NCBI GenBank assembly: GCA_038503065.1
Contig: JBCAMK010000016.1
Span: 930,001-994,000 of the forward strand
Reading direction: 5' to 3'
DNA length: 64,000 nt
Source of the DNA: Paragyromitra xinjiangensis
Lineage: Eukaryota; Ascomycota; Pezizomycetes; Pezizales; Discinaceae
Shown here: piece after piece, positions 23,700-34,933 of the stretch
Layout of the letters: each line of letters opens with the position of its first letter
Position numbering within the stretch: the stretch's first letter is position 1
Position numbers and translations under genes: made by a program
Notes under the pieces: model-generated
Database searches by the model: none
The model's input: the letters and a program-made list of their open reading frames with translations, nothing else
What the model was told of the DNA's origin: nothing

Positions 23700-25489
23700 C
23701 TACCTCAAATGCCCCGGCGGATTCGTAGAATCATAATCCAAATGCACACTACCACCATTAGCCCTCCACAAAAAAGCAAGAACAAAAACCAACTCACAAA
23801 GCTCTATCCACAACCCCCAAACTCTCCAAAACATACTGCAGACTCTCCCCTAGATCATGACTATCCCTCAACTCCAACCCATGATCCAACACGATATCCA
23901 CCTCCACATGCAGCAGGTCCCCCGCATGGTACGCATGCACGCTCGTGATCTGTCTGATACTCTTCGCGAAGCGCATCGTGAGGTACAGCAGTACGTTTCT
24001 CTCGTCGGGGGTGGCTGTCGCGCCGGTTAGGTTCTCGATGTGTTCCTTGCTGACGGAGGCCCATGCGGTGACGACGTAGATGCTGAGGATGAGACCGCCG
24101 AGGGCGTCGAGGTACCATTGGTTAGTGAGGGATCCGAGGAGGGGGAAGAGGATTGAGAAGGTGTTGAAGACGACGTCGGTTAGTGCGTCTTGGGATAGTG
24201 CTTGGACGGAGGAATTGCGGATCATGCGACACCAGAGGAAGCAGAGGCCTTTGATTAGGATTGTTGTGAGCATTATTCCAATTGCGTATGGGCCGAGGGA
24301 GACGATGCTGTGGTCGGGGCTGGCGAGGCGTTGGATTGCTTCGAGGCCGACTTGGATGAAGGAGGTTATCATGATTATGGAGAAGACGAGGATGCCGAGG
24401 GGTTCGAGACGGGAGCGACCGATGGGGTAGAGGTATTTGTCGCGGCGTTCGATTAGGCTGTGGGGGTTAGTGGGAGTGTGGTGGGAGTGTTGGGGGTGGT
24501 GGGCTTACGTGGTGGTGGTCCAGACGATGGCGGTGGAGAGAAAGTCGAGGGCCGCTGTGGGATGTTAGGGGTTGTTTGTAGGGGAGTTGGGTTAAGGCGT
24601 ACCGTCTACCAAACTTGCTAAGACTGATAACGAGTTTGTCATGACTGCCACCATGATCTTTGAAATTAGTAGTAAGGTGTTGGCAAGGAGATTAACGTAT
24701 ATCGCGATTTTCCTATTTCCGTTAACCCTGTACCTATTCTCACTATCCCAGAGCTGTTCAAATCTTACACAATCCGCGCCTGACTTTCTGCACTCCCATT
24801 CCCACCACTACCCACCTCGTCACCTAACAAAGGCGACTCTTCATCTGCAATCTTGTACAGATAGCTTGGACGCTTCTTCATAAGCGGTAGTTGGGGAGCC
24901 ACCTCGTCGAGATCTGTGCCATGGTGTGATTGGGGAGTAGAGTTTTCATAGATTGTTCCTGGCTACAGTTTTTAACATTCAGCTTGCATCCACAACCATC
25001 ATTGGGATTTAGGCTATAGAACAATTGAAACTAACTGGATTATATGTTTGCAGCAAATCATGGGGCAGCGTCGAGTCGAGGAGTTTATCGATATAGATAT
25101 AGCGATCAATCAAAGAATTATTCCTTTCGTAGTATTCTCGTCTTCACCAGTCTAAGCCTACATCCAAAGCGCCCACCTACTCCCAAGTCAGATACTCACA
25201 TCGGCTTCTTCATCTTCTTCAGCTCCTCAGGCGCCTTCCTATACTGCTCCCATTGATACCGAGGGTTGTTATTCCCAATCAGTCTCATGTAGCGCATGTG
25301 TGGGTTCTGCAGCGCAGTCCAGCTTGGGCGCCGGACACGGGGTGGGGGCTGTGGTTCAGTCTGACGAAGGATCAGGGCGGGGAGACTGCGGTTGCGGCCG
25401 AGGAGTGGGTCGGATTGTTGGAGAGGGAGGAAGCCATCGGGGTGGGTGATGCGGAAGGGATTGGGTTGTTCGTTGGGGGGAGACGTCAT
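23700..25489 (-). CDS. cation diffusion facilitator (CDF) metal transporter, DxxxD (Mn-like) type
   Basis: Seven exons on minus: 25200-25489, 25036-25141, 24769-24962, 24603-24712, 24509-24554, 23798-24457 and 23748-23700; 1455 nt, 484 residues. The cytosolic N-terminus contains PIREYYERNNSLIDRY and YIDKLLDSTLPHDLL, and then YLYKIADEESPLLG, all typical of a fungal CDF subgroup. Membrane helices follow with metal-site motifs DAALD (TM2) and DALTD (TM5), i.e. DxxxD rather than the HxxxD of zinc carriers. The loop ERRDKYLYPIGRSRLEPLG and the C-terminal cytoplasmic fold ending AFVHLDYDSTNPPGHLR are conserved. DxxxD pairs are associated with manganese-type CDFs, so export or vacuolar/Golgi loading of Mn2+ is the best guess. 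The short terminal exons were placed by family conservation. Confidence 0.93.
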
Positions 25490-26248
25490 TGCTCGCGAGT
25501 CGCCTGGTGGAAGGAGGGAGAGGGAGAGTATTAACGGAGGTCTCCCGTCGCAGGTTTCTCGTTCACACTCGAGATCTGTAGCTGTAAGACGGGTAGAATA
25601 TATGTAGTCGAGAGGTTTACTCGGTATAAGTCGCGTTGAGAGAATTGAGGCTTGGGATGTTTATTGGAACTGCTTTGAGAACCCTGCTTTTCATAACCAG
25701 GTCGTAATTAGTCCCTGCAAAGTGGGTCTCGCAACCACTATCTGCCTTTATCACTCCCAATCTGGGAGATGTCAAGATATTCACTTGGATTGGCTCAAAC
25801 TCGTCCCTGGCATGAGTTATGTTCCTATGATTTGTCTATTTACTCGTAAACTGATCTGATCTGATCTAGATCTGGAATCGGCAGGGTCTGAGTGGCTGGT
25901 GGTTAAGCCACAAACTACCCCACGTCGCCACAGTCGCTGCAGCCACACGTCATGGGCCACGACTCGGAAACAAGAAAGTGGAGATGTGAAGGGTGGGAAT
26001 AGCAAGGGAGTAGAAAGGGGTAAAGAGTAATAGAAGGCTGCAGAGAACGTGGCATGTTTCATAGTAACTCTCCGCATTTGCATTGTCTCCAACGATAGGT
26101 GGGTTCTGTTGCTGCTGCTGGCGTTGCATCTACCGAGGTGTCTTTGTTGCTGACCGAGGGAGTTTCTATCAGTGATATCTTTCCCTTCACCTGTCTCTTG
26201 TTCTTTCTTTACTCTCCTCCATACACTCTCCTCTCCCTCTCTCTAATC
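25490..26248. other. divergent promoter region (CDF / J-protein)
   Basis: About 760 bases between two genes transcribed away from each other. No coding sequence is supported; the antisense frame at 25817-26092 has no features. CT-rich runs precede the J-protein ATG. Confidence 0.5.
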
Positions 26249-27071
26249 ATGGCATCCGGTAAGCTCTCCCCCTAATATCTCTAACTCTGCTAACATATTC
26301 AGCTTCAATCGACTACTGTAAGCCTACCTCTACCTCCCCTCCTCCTCCCAATTCTAACCCCCCCAGACGCAACCCTCGGAATCTCCTCCACCGCAACCCA
26401 ATCCGAAATCCGCGACGCCTACAAACGGTACCTCCCCTCCTCCACCCCTCCCCTACCCTACTAACCCCCTCAGCGCCGCCCTCAAAAACCACCCAGACCG
26501 CGTAACCCACGACAACCCCACCCGTCCCGCACGAACCAAAAAATTCCAACAAATAAACGACGCCTACTACACCCTCTCCGACGCTAACCGTCGTCGCGAC
26601 TACGACGCCACCCGCGCCTACGCCCGTCAATCCTACAACGCCCCACACCCAGATGCAAACTGGGAAGACGCCCAATTCAGCGATGTCTTCGAGGAGATGA
26701 TGCGCGAGGAAGGGTTCGCCGAAGCCACCGACACCCAAGAAACCGCGCCGACGAAATCCTTCTGGGGGATTGTTGGCGGTCTCTCGGGCGGCGCGTTGGG
26801 CTTCATCGTCGGTAACGTACCGGGCTTGCTGGCGGGCGCGGTGGCTGGAAACCGTCTAGGTGCCGTGAGGGACGCCAAGGGCAAGAGCGTCTATGAGGTT
26901 TTTCAGGAACTGCCGCAGAGTGATCGTGCGAAGGTGCGGAGAGTCGTTCTTCCTGTGATGGTGTTTTTTACGGTGGGGTTTTTTGTGGGGCCGAGTCTGA
27001 CGAGTGGGCTGGGTAGTTACTTTCGGACCTTGCGACGAAGGTTCTCGCGCATGCGGTTGGTTAAAGGGTGA
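26249..27071 (+). CDS. J-domain (DnaJ) protein with glycine-zipper-like C-terminus
   Basis: Four exons, 26249-26258, 26303-26317, 26367-26427 and 26474-27071; 227 residues. The J domain occupies residues 7-78: DYYATLGISSTATQSEI, YKRAALKNHPDR with the HPD triad at 35-37, then KKFQQINDAYYTLSD and RRRDYD. There is no Gly/Phe region, zinc finger or CTD, so this is a class III (type C) J-protein that stimulates an Hsp70. Residues about 128-160 form a Gly/Ala-rich, probably membrane-inserting segment (GGLSGGALGFIVGNVPG). A second hydrophobic segment, VMVFFTVGFFVG, precedes a basic tail. Membrane association is inferred; the organelle is unknown. The first three exons are 10, 15 and 61 nt. Confidence 0.92.
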
Positions 27072-27413
27072 GATGGGTTCTGTAGGTGGGTATGGTGATT
27101 AGGGTGTTTTTGGTTATGGGGGTATTTTGCGGATGAATTCGGATTCAGCGATGACGGCGTTCTTTACTTTACGAACATTCTTTTGTCTTTACTTATCAAT
27201 ATCAATATCGATATCATTACCTGTATGAGTTGCGTGTATGAATTATCAATCAATCAATCAACTCATATGAATTATCACTCAATCAATCCATTCCCTACAA
27301 TAGAACCCAAACCGAGTGACACCCCATGCACACCGCCAAGCCTTCCTTCCCGCCCCACCCTGAGCCTCCAACCCAACGTCACATCAACCCATCCCCACCA
27401 CCCCACCGCTACA
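27072..27413. other. short intergenic region with ATCA repeat
   Basis: Spans the J-protein 3' end and the LSm6 promoter. An (ATCA)4 run lies at 27245-27261. No coding sequence. Confidence 0.5.
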
Positions 27414-27764
27414 ATGACAGAAAACGGCCCTTCAGACGTCCCCACGAGCACCTCCGACCCCTCGGGGTTTCTCAGCGAGATTATCGGTGCGCCGATTACG
27501 GTGAAGTTGAATTCGGGGGTGGAGTATAGAGGTGGGTTTTTGTTCCTGTGGAGATGGGAGATGGCTGATGGTGTAGGTGAACTCTCGTCCGTGGATGGAT
27601 ATATGAATATTGCGTTGGAGAAGACGGTGGAGTATGTTGGTGGGGAGGTTAGGAATAAATATGGTGATGTGTTTATTCGTGGGAATAACGGTGGGTTTTT
27701 TCTGTCTGGTTGTTGGGGTTGGGCTGATTTGGTAGTGCTGTATATCTCGCAGGATGCGGTATAG
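27414..27764 (+). CDS. LSM6: U6 snRNA-associated Sm-like protein LSm6
   Basis: Three exons, 27414-27531, 27577-27690 and 27736-27764; 86 residues, the normal LSm6 size. The Sm1 motif reads APITVKLNSGVEYRGELSSVDGYMN with the RNA-contacting Asp/Asn, and the Sm2 motif reads GDVFIRGNNVLYIS. LSm6 is part of the LSm2-8 ring on U6 snRNA (splicing) and of the cytoplasmic LSm1-7 ring (mRNA decay). The introns are 45 nt each, starting GTGGGT and ending TAG. A frame open from 27183 through the first two introns is an artefact of their lacking stops. Confidence 0.95.
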   Translation: MTENGPSDVPTSTSDPSGFLSEIIGAPITVKLNSGVEYRGGFLFLWRWEMADGVGELSSVDGYMNIALEKTVEYVGGEVRNKYGDVFIRGNNGGFFLSGCWGWADLVVLYISQDAV

Positions 27765-28409
27765 GGGGAGGTGGTAGATTGAGCTGGATTGAGTTGAATG
27801 GGAGAGTGATGAGGCCGGGATTGTTTTCTTCGCTGGTTACGTGTTAGGTGCTACAATTCAATGCTTTGACTGGAGTAGATAAGTGTTGATATTAATGACA
27901 GCTGTGGGTGAGGCAAAGGGTGTTTGGGGGTTTTATGGGTCGTTTTTAGTAGGTTTCTGCATCATGTCCGGGCTGCTTCAACTACTTTCAATCAGTGACT
28001 ACTAGGCATTTGCCGAGAATCCAAAGCATATGTAGTTAAGTGAATGGAATTCTGTAGAATTGCTCGATGGAATACGTCTGGCTTCCTTCCTTTACATACT
28101 GGGTAGCATTCTTTACTGTCTGCGTGTGCAATTCGGTTCGATTTGTTAGGTTTAATATTTTTTGTGGACTATTTACTTTTCGGACTTTTTTTTACTTGCT
28201 GTTTTATTTCGTGCTTGAATGTGGATAGGCCTTTCCTCTAAATTTGAAGACTAGGGGGCTACACACCTTTGGCCGGGGTGATAGTAAATCCCTGGACTGC
28301 TCATGGAAATCATAGAATATCACTCGCATAACTAGTTTTTTCTAACTACACTCTCTGGAATAGTCTCATACTTGTTCTGTCAGTTCTATCGCCACATAGG
28401 TATGGGGCG
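27765..28409. other. 3' flank and intergenic
   Basis: T/G-rich 3' region of LSm6 followed by non-coding sequence up to the repeat element. Nothing else was recognised. Confidence 0.45.
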
Positions 28410-28977
28410 TCAAATGTGTCGAAACCTAATTTACCACCAGTGGTAAAATACTAGTATATACAAGCATACTGAATTTCAGTATTTTGTACTGAAATCCCGA
28501 CTGGTGGTAGATTAATTTATCACCGGTGGCTCCATTGCTCTAATCTAGGACGTTATACGCATAGGTTTTGATTCAGTAAATTTAACACCGGGGCAAAATA
28601 AGAGCTGAGACACACTCAAGTTTTGAATGGAGAAGTGGCTCGCCACAAATATGGTCTGAGGGCTCATGTCTTGGCATGTTGTTTTTTCTGAAGGCACCGG
28701 TGGGGGCTGGGTACAAAGTACTGAGTTTGACACAAAGGTGTATACAAGTACTGAAATTTAGTATATGCGTGTGTTTATACTGGTATTTTGCTACCGGTGG
28801 TAGATTAGGGTTTGACATATTTGTGCTTCTATAAAAGGACACTTTTAGTATCACGAATATTGCAATGATATCTCTGTGTCCAAGTTTACTGTTACTTGGA
28901 TTGGGTATATGTGCTGAATTTCAGTACAAGTGCCGCGATTTACAAACTATGGCAGACTATAATATCGACACATTTGA
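28410..28977. mobile_element. foldback / MITE-like non-coding repeat element
   Basis: The ends carry a perfect 13-bp inverted repeat, TCAAATGTGTCGA at 28410-28422 and its reverse complement at 28965-28977. Inside, the arm at 28411-28481 reappears, imperfect and inverted, at 28749-28825, including the palindromic core ACCACCAGTGGT / TACCGGTGGTA and TACTGAAATTCAGTA-type palindromes. Further degenerate copies of the CACCGGTGG core lie near 28500-28530, 28585 and 28695, and another GAATTTCAGTAC lies at 28915-28926. No open frame of note exists, so it would be a non-autonomous element. I could not identify a target-site duplication, and the true ends (outer 13-bp repeat or inner 70-bp arms) are uncertain. 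Confidence 0.65.
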
Positions 28978-29356
28978 TCTCCCGGAGCTGCATCTAGCCA
29001 TCAATATCCCAGTATAACGGTGTTTTGTTTCTTGAACGGATTATTACATCATGGGCGGGTTAAAACTCCGGCCGGCTTAGCTCGGACCTCGTCAGCCCCA
29101 AAAAGAGCTGAGATCGCAAGAGGGCTCGGCTGGCTGCGGTGCTCCCCCTAAGCTATAATCCGCTGAGCTCTGCTTCACCGGGGCTTTCACTGACAAACTT
29201 GGGTTTTCAAATCTATGAGCGCTTGAATTACACCTTAGGATTACAGCTATTTGGAGTTAAGTCATCTTGCTCTGGGAATTCCTTGTAAGTCTATCGCGCT
29301 CAGTTAGTAGCGTCCAAGATCGAACATGCGTGGCTAAACCCCCATGCTTAGACAAA
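28978..29356. other. upstream region of F-box gene
   Basis: No supported gene. The region includes a GC-rich segment (29060-29200) and the leader of the following gene. Confidence 0.45.
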
Positions 29357-30553
29357 ATGGATACACTATCCCCCGAACTCATCCTCAAGGTTATCGTTAA
29401 TCTAAACTCTATATGCGACCTTACGAACTTCCGGCTAGTACAACGTTCCTTCGCCGAGCTTGCAAACCAGCGGACTTTCGACACCGTTCTAGTCCGACCC
29501 ACCCGTCAAAGCTTTTGTCGTTTCGTGCAGTTATCTGAAGCACCTAACATAGCACGCTATGTTAGATTGATAGTCCTAAATTTCGACTTTATTGAGAATA
29601 TGGTCATGACCTCCCTTGAAAACGTATTAAGACGACGGCCTGAGTTTTCCTTGGGAGACGTTCAAGGCGATCTTTCGGATTTCATGGAAGATATCTTCCG
29701 CGAATATTACGCCTTCCAGGTATCACCGCAATACGTTGGGATTCTCGAGGCCGTATTTAAAACCCTACCAGGTCTGAAAGGCTTCGAGATACGGAAAGTA
29801 ACTAGGTCTTCGTGGGAAGATCCATGGGTGGTATTTGGTCAACCCTACTCTATCCATGGAACTCGGATATCCTCGATAATCGAAGATGCGCACGGATTTT
29901 TCGGTGAGAGAGATCATTTCCGAGCATTTGAAGCTGTAGTTCATGCTGCTCATCTCGCGGACATAAAACTCGAGCGGTTCCAGGTCAACGCCTCGATGGA
30001 TGAAATGTTTTTCTTCCGCAATAATCAGCTATTCCAATATGCTGCTAGCGTCTTTCGACATTGTTGTGTGCTGTTCCTTGAGTTTGGTAGCGCGAGCGAT
30101 GATCGTGAGAAATGCAATTTGGTTTCGCAGCTCGAATGGAATCAATTGTTTAGTATTTTATCGCCAGCAGTATCGCTGAAGTCGATCTGTCTTACGTTTT
30201 CTACGCACGGGGGGGAACCGATTGCTTTTTCAAAGGTGTTTGGAGTTAGTCATGTGTGGTGCCAGTTGGAGGAGTTTGAAATTAATGGGATAGATGCGAA
30301 GCATCTTGATCTTGTCGGTTTTTTTAAAAGGCATCGAGCGACACTTCGGCGGGTTTCGATTTCAGAGTGCCGGTTGTCGACGGGGCGTTGGGAAAGTGTG
30401 GTGCAATCTATGAGGGAACATCTTAACTTGGTTTGGTTGGTGTTTGAGGGATCCCTTTTGGATTTCGATGACACTGACTACCGGCCGGAAGAGAAGGAGG
30501 ATATGATTGATTATGTCCTGGGTAGATCGAGTACCTTGCCCATATATGATTGA
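29357..30553 (+). CDS. F-box-like protein
   Basis: A single exon of 398 residues. Start chosen at 29357, because the F-box begins at once (MDTLSPELILKVIVNLNSIC); the in-frame ATG at 29267 would add 30 residues of unconvincing sequence. The F-box-like helix set covers residues 1-45 (LSPELILKVI, LTNFRLVQRSFAELANQRTF), where LP is replaced by LS. The remaining 350 residues are a leucine-patterned region typical of fungal F-box proteins with degenerate repeats, ending in an acidic tail (DDTDYRPEEKEDMIDYV). F-box proteins link substrates to SCF ubiquitin ligase through Skp1; the substrate is unknown. Large, fast-evolving families of such proteins are common in filamentous fungi. Confidence 0.8.
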   Translation: MDTLSPELILKVIVNLNSICDLTNFRLVQRSFAELANQRTFDTVLVRPTRQSFCRFVQLSEAPNIARYVRLIVLNFDFIENMVMTSLENVLRRRPEFSLGDVQGDLSDFMEDIFREYYAFQVSPQYVGILEAVFKTLPGLKGFEIRKVTRSSWEDPWVVFGQPYSIHGTRISSIIEDAHGFFGERDHFRAFEAVVHAAHLADIKLERFQVNASMDEMFFFRNNQLFQYAASVFRHCCVLFLEFGSASDDREKCNLVSQLEWNQLFSILSPAVSLKSICLTFSTHGGEPIAFSKVFGVSHVWCQLEEFEINGIDAKHLDLVGFFKRHRATLRRVSISECRLSTGRWESVVQSMREHLNLVWLVFEGSLLDFDDTDYRPEEKEDMIDYVLGRSSTLPIYD

Positions 30554-32598
30554 TTGGGGTCTTTAGTTTGTGAGGGTGGTGGTATGGGTAGAGGAGCTAA
30601 CTTAGTGGGTTATGCTTGGAGAGGAGTTCTTTTGTTAGTCTATGTGGTTTGAGGAGAGGGAGGTGGGCTGAGGATGGATCTATCATTTTGGAAGTTGTGT
30701 AGGTATACGAAGGTATGGCGGTTTGTGTTGTAGCGTTGTGGCTTGGTGTTAAGTATTTCTGAGTGCTCAATGAATCAATAGGTATTCTTGATGAAGCAAA
30801 TCATGGCGTATCACTCGTTTCGTGATCTTTTGAGGTGTTGAAAACGGGCTTCCTAATCGGGGATCGATGGGAGGCTCTAGTGGAGGCCCTAGTAGCAGGG
30901 CCCACCAGGCTAGAGAACGAGGTCGGGAATTCCGGAAGATGAAGAAATTCCCTTGTATACTAGCTGCGTGTGCAGCCTATAAATTCGGGGTCAGTACCTC
31001 AGTAGAAGGCAGATCAATCAAGTCTTCTTTCACCTCGATCTCTATAAACTACATGAGGTAAATATTGATCATGGATTGATTGATTGATTCATTAAGTACA
31101 TGTACATCCAACCATCTGGGTTGCTACATGTAGTTTTCCTGACTTCAATATACAAGCATACCGCGTGTAGCTATAGGTATAAGTAAACCATGACATATTC
31201 AACTCCATGATTGCGCCCACTCTCCTACCTCGGGGTTACTTCGGGTTCCTATGGCGCCTCAGAAAACCTAGGGTGCCATCATTAGCTTTCGAAGAACCAT
31301 TCGATTAGGTAGCGTAAAAAGGGTGATTTAACGAACGCGATAATCAGATTGGGAATGCGTGGTTATTTTTTCATTCCCTCCAAGGAAGGTCGAAATGAAC
31401 AACAACAGTATTGTACCATTAAGTGAGGCGGTGCTATGAAAATGGAGGGTTGGCTCTCTCGTACTTGGCAATCCATTTTTCCGAAGCCATCAAAAACACA
31501 GCTCAGTTCGACAAACAGTTCCCTGCGTGAAAGACGGCTGTGCTAAGGGATTCTGGGGATTCTGGGAAAAGTTAAAAAAAACAGTTGAAACCTGGTGATT
31601 TTGAGAAGGATAAACTTTGTTGGGTAAAGATGTCTCGGATTTTTCCTCTCTTAGTAGCGTGCATCAAGCCTTCTATAGTGTTTCTGTTAATTTCCTTGGC
31701 CTTGATCTTCCCCCTCGGATTGAGTTTGTGTGAACTGTGGATCTTAAGTATTGGAGGGTACACCTATTTATATTCCATACGGCTGTGGGGGAAAAATATC
31801 CCCTCTTTGTTGTAGTCATGATTTAGTACCCACGTCACGGTTTTGTGTTGCTAATCTTCATCTCAGATCTAGATTAATTAGTTCCATTAATAGAACCAGG
31901 TCCTTGATCAATCCACTTGTTGGTTACCCTTTCCGCGGGTACCTTTCCCCCGGAACCATACAATCAGGTGTAGTTCCGTAAGTTTCCGTGTCGTATGCCG
32001 TCAAACCCGGAAACAATATCCTAATAAGGGTCAATGATCATCTCGAGCTCTTAATATAGAGTTGCCTGAGACACCATTTCTCCTGGCTCTCGATGATACT
32101 CCACCTACTTCGTGCACTTGGGGTGAAATCACCTAATGGGAAACCTCGTTCGGGGTAATGACCAGTGGGGTGCGTGAAAGGGCCAGCAATACAGAACATC
32201 ACTAATCAACCCCGGATATATACGCAATTGCCCTATAAGAAGTTGATCTAATACTTATGGAGTTACAGAAAGGCGCTTGTTGGACGGAATACGGCTCTTC
32301 TTTACATAACTTTAATGGAATATCTATCGGCGACCCTGATAGATTCGCCAGAAGATATGTATTCCACTCTTATGCATTTCCTTCCTGAAAGGACCATCTA
32401 TTGAACATGGATGGAAATCCCCGAGTGATATTTCAAGACCTAATCCAAATACCGGCAGCAGCTAGATTTGATTTCTACCCAGCCAACTTAAAAAGCACCG
32501 ACTTAGCTAATACAATACACCTAAAGAATAAGATGGGAACGAGGCTTCATTATGTAGAAAACTAAAGAAAAAAGCCTTCCTTCATATAAATAAGTACA
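30554..32598. other. 2-kb intergenic tract with GATT microsatellite
   Basis: A (GATT)4 run lies at 31074-31089. Small open frames at 30867-31061 and 31572-31981 have no protein features. No supported gene. Confidence 0.45.
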
Positions 32599-34248
32599 CT
32601 ACTTCTTTTTCCCAAATCCCAGCAGACTTTTCAGCTTATTCTCTTTAGTCTGCCTATCTACCGGCGGCCTCCCCGCAACACCCTTCCCCTTGCTGCTCCC
32701 TTCGCCATTACTTCCATCTATATCCATTGTATCCGGGTGTTGTGGTTTCGGTAGTGCCTTCGAAGCCTGAATGTACTCGTCTTTTAACGCTGGCTCGGTC
32801 CGCGCCTTGTTGGATACTTCGGCGCTCCAGACAAGGTGTACGGAAGCGCCAGAGCGTATTCGAAGGTCTATTGTGAGACGTTGGCGGTTTTCGGGGATGA
32901 TTTCTTTAGGGGGGATCACTGGGATTTGTTAGTCTAGAGAGTAGGAGAGCGGGAAAAGGGGGAGGACTTAGATAGAAGGGTTCGTAGGGGTTTCGCATGG
33001 TTGTCCTGATAGTATCGTATAGGTCCTGAGCTGTATGTTTGGCTTGGAAGGTCTGTTCCGAAGTGTATCCATCCGGGAACCGGACTTTTATTACAAGCTG
33101 GATAGGTGTCAGTTAAGTAATTCACCAACAAAACCTAGAACTGATAGTCGTCTTACAGTTTGAACTTTCTCAACCACCGCGATAGCAGCGGCTTCTTTCT
33201 CCTCAATCTCCTTGTCAGACGGTAGTCTCCTCCCAATTGCAGCTTTTTTCAAATGGTGTTGGATGATTTTTGCTTCGTTGATGCCAATGTCGTAAGCATT
33301 TTCGGGAACATTGATCTGTGCTGCGGCAAGGGTGCTTGATTCCGAGGGTTTATAAACCGATACAGTGGGCTTATCCGGATCAACTGGCTCTTTTGAATCA
33401 CTTTGACCATCTCCGCTTGCTTCAGCTTCTAATGTCGAGGAGCTTTCTCCAGGGTCGCCTGAGCTCGCCTCTGTTTCTAACGCCGTTGGCGGTGATGAGG
33501 TGTCATCCATAACAACATCTCCTTCACCGCCTAACGACTTCTCTGTTGCCGCAGTAGATCCAGAGCCTGATGCCTCATCTTCGAACACTAGTAAATCCTC
33601 TTGCTCTTTCGGCGAAAACTTCGCGATCTCCTCTAGCGCCTCTTCGAGTGGTATATTTGTGTCCTTAAATCTCAGTACAACCAACAACCTCCCGTCCCTC
33701 ACACCCAGACTAATCAAGCTTTGCTGCAGCTCCGCAAAGCTGACTAGCTCCTTGTTGACTACCCTGACAACCGGCATTTCATACAGCAGTCTCCCAGCAC
33801 CTTGTGTTGAGGAGGACGCATATCTCTCGGTAAGGTTCAGACTCTTGTTCTTCTTCTCGAACCTCCGCAGGATGCTCCATATGGTATCGGAGGAGACAAA
33901 CTTATCCGTGAGCTCGACCGTAGGCCCATTATCCTGCACCCGCAATACGACGGTAATCGGGGAGTTGGAATTCTTAGCTGCTACGAGCTCGAGCTTAGCG
34001 CCAGGGCTAAGGTTCGTGAAGCGGATTTGAAGGGAGAGGTCGAGAGTGGTTTGGCCGCGTCTGCGAATTCGGGTTAGTTCGTGTTTCACGCTAATGCTTC
34101 AGAGGAATATATACTTTAATGTATAGCGCAGCGGATCTAAGTTGAACTTTGTGCAAGCTTCGGAGTGAACATCGCTGAGAGAGCGAGTTGGGGTGACTTT
34201 GATTTGAAGGCGTCGCTGGTTGTAGAGGACAATAACGTTCGAGGCCAT
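32599..34248 (-). CDS. TUG/ASPL-type UBX-domain protein
   Basis: Four exons on minus, 34115-34248, 33157-34090, 32968-33097 and 32599-32918; 505 residues. The N-terminal TUG-type ubiquitin-like domain is at about 1-80 (NVIVLYNQRRLQIKVTPTRS, SLQIRFTNLSPGAKLELV). The middle holds a second ubiquitin-like segment (PVVRVVNKELVSF, LLVVLRFKDTNIPLEEA) and an acidic/Ser-rich linker. The C-terminal UBX domain spans about 357-430 (VRFPDGYTSEQTFQAKHT, DLYDTIRTTM). A basic end, LGFGKKK, follows. Such proteins (human ASPSCR1, yeast Ubx4) bind the AAA ATPase Cdc48/p97 and remodel its hexamer. The third intron uses an unusual donor (GTCCTC), but its acceptor, ACTAAC branch site and phase are good. Confidence 0.92.
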
Positions 34249-34933
34249 CTTCCGGAGAAGCGGGCTATGGATTAGGGATAAAGAGACACAGTAGATTATA
34301 GGGTAGAGAAGGCTAGATGCTCTTCTATTGTTGATCGCGGGAGAGAGATGGGGGTGTTTAGGTGATGAGGGGAGCTTTGACATGCGGCTCGTGGAGGGGA
34401 CTGGAAGCTTCGGTCTTGGCATCCAAATCTGACGTAGGCCATCTCACCCCACCACGCGTTCCTGAATATTAATCATTACCATTTGTAAAGCCCATTCGCC
34501 GAATTCTCAAGAAAATCCGATCGTATCTTTTGGCTTCTGTTTTTGAATTTAGGGTCGTACCGAATCCTCTCTACAGGACTCCACTTTGGCCACAATCTTT
34601 CTACAATAGTTTATGGGGTCAGTGTTTCCTCAAATACATCGCTATGGTAATGACCTCGCAGCTCAAGTTATGTGCTGCATATCCCTTCTAGGTATTGGAT
34701 GGCTTGGATGCATTTCCCCTTCATGAAACATCACTCATCAAAGTTCTTAGAGGAAAAAAAAGGGTCTGTCAAGCTCCCTACCGGAGAGCTAGCGCTATGG
34801 TCGAAGATCTATTCGCTCCTCTCTAGCCATAGAAAAAAAACTGCAGAAAACCGAGGCGATGTGATGATTTACGCAAGTAGAATATACACCGGCACCTTCC
34901 TCGCTTCCATCAAGAAACAGAAACATCTCCACT
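34249..34933. other. intergenic between UBX and proteasome genes
   Basis: Promoter and leader of the UBX gene and 3' flank of the proteasome gene, both on minus. The open frames at 34099-34422 (minus) and 34672-34953 (plus) are not supported. Confidence 0.45.

Noticed and set aside
26313..26738. 141-codon Gly/Val-rich minus-strand frame
   Set aside because: Exactly antisense to the J-protein gene.
27183..27764. Continuous 193-codon frame over the LSm6 gene
   Set aside because: Reads through two stop-free introns; the spliced 86-residue product matches LSm6 exactly.
28545..28854. Minus-strand frames inside the repeat element
   Set aside because: They translate the palindromic repeats and show no transposase motifs.
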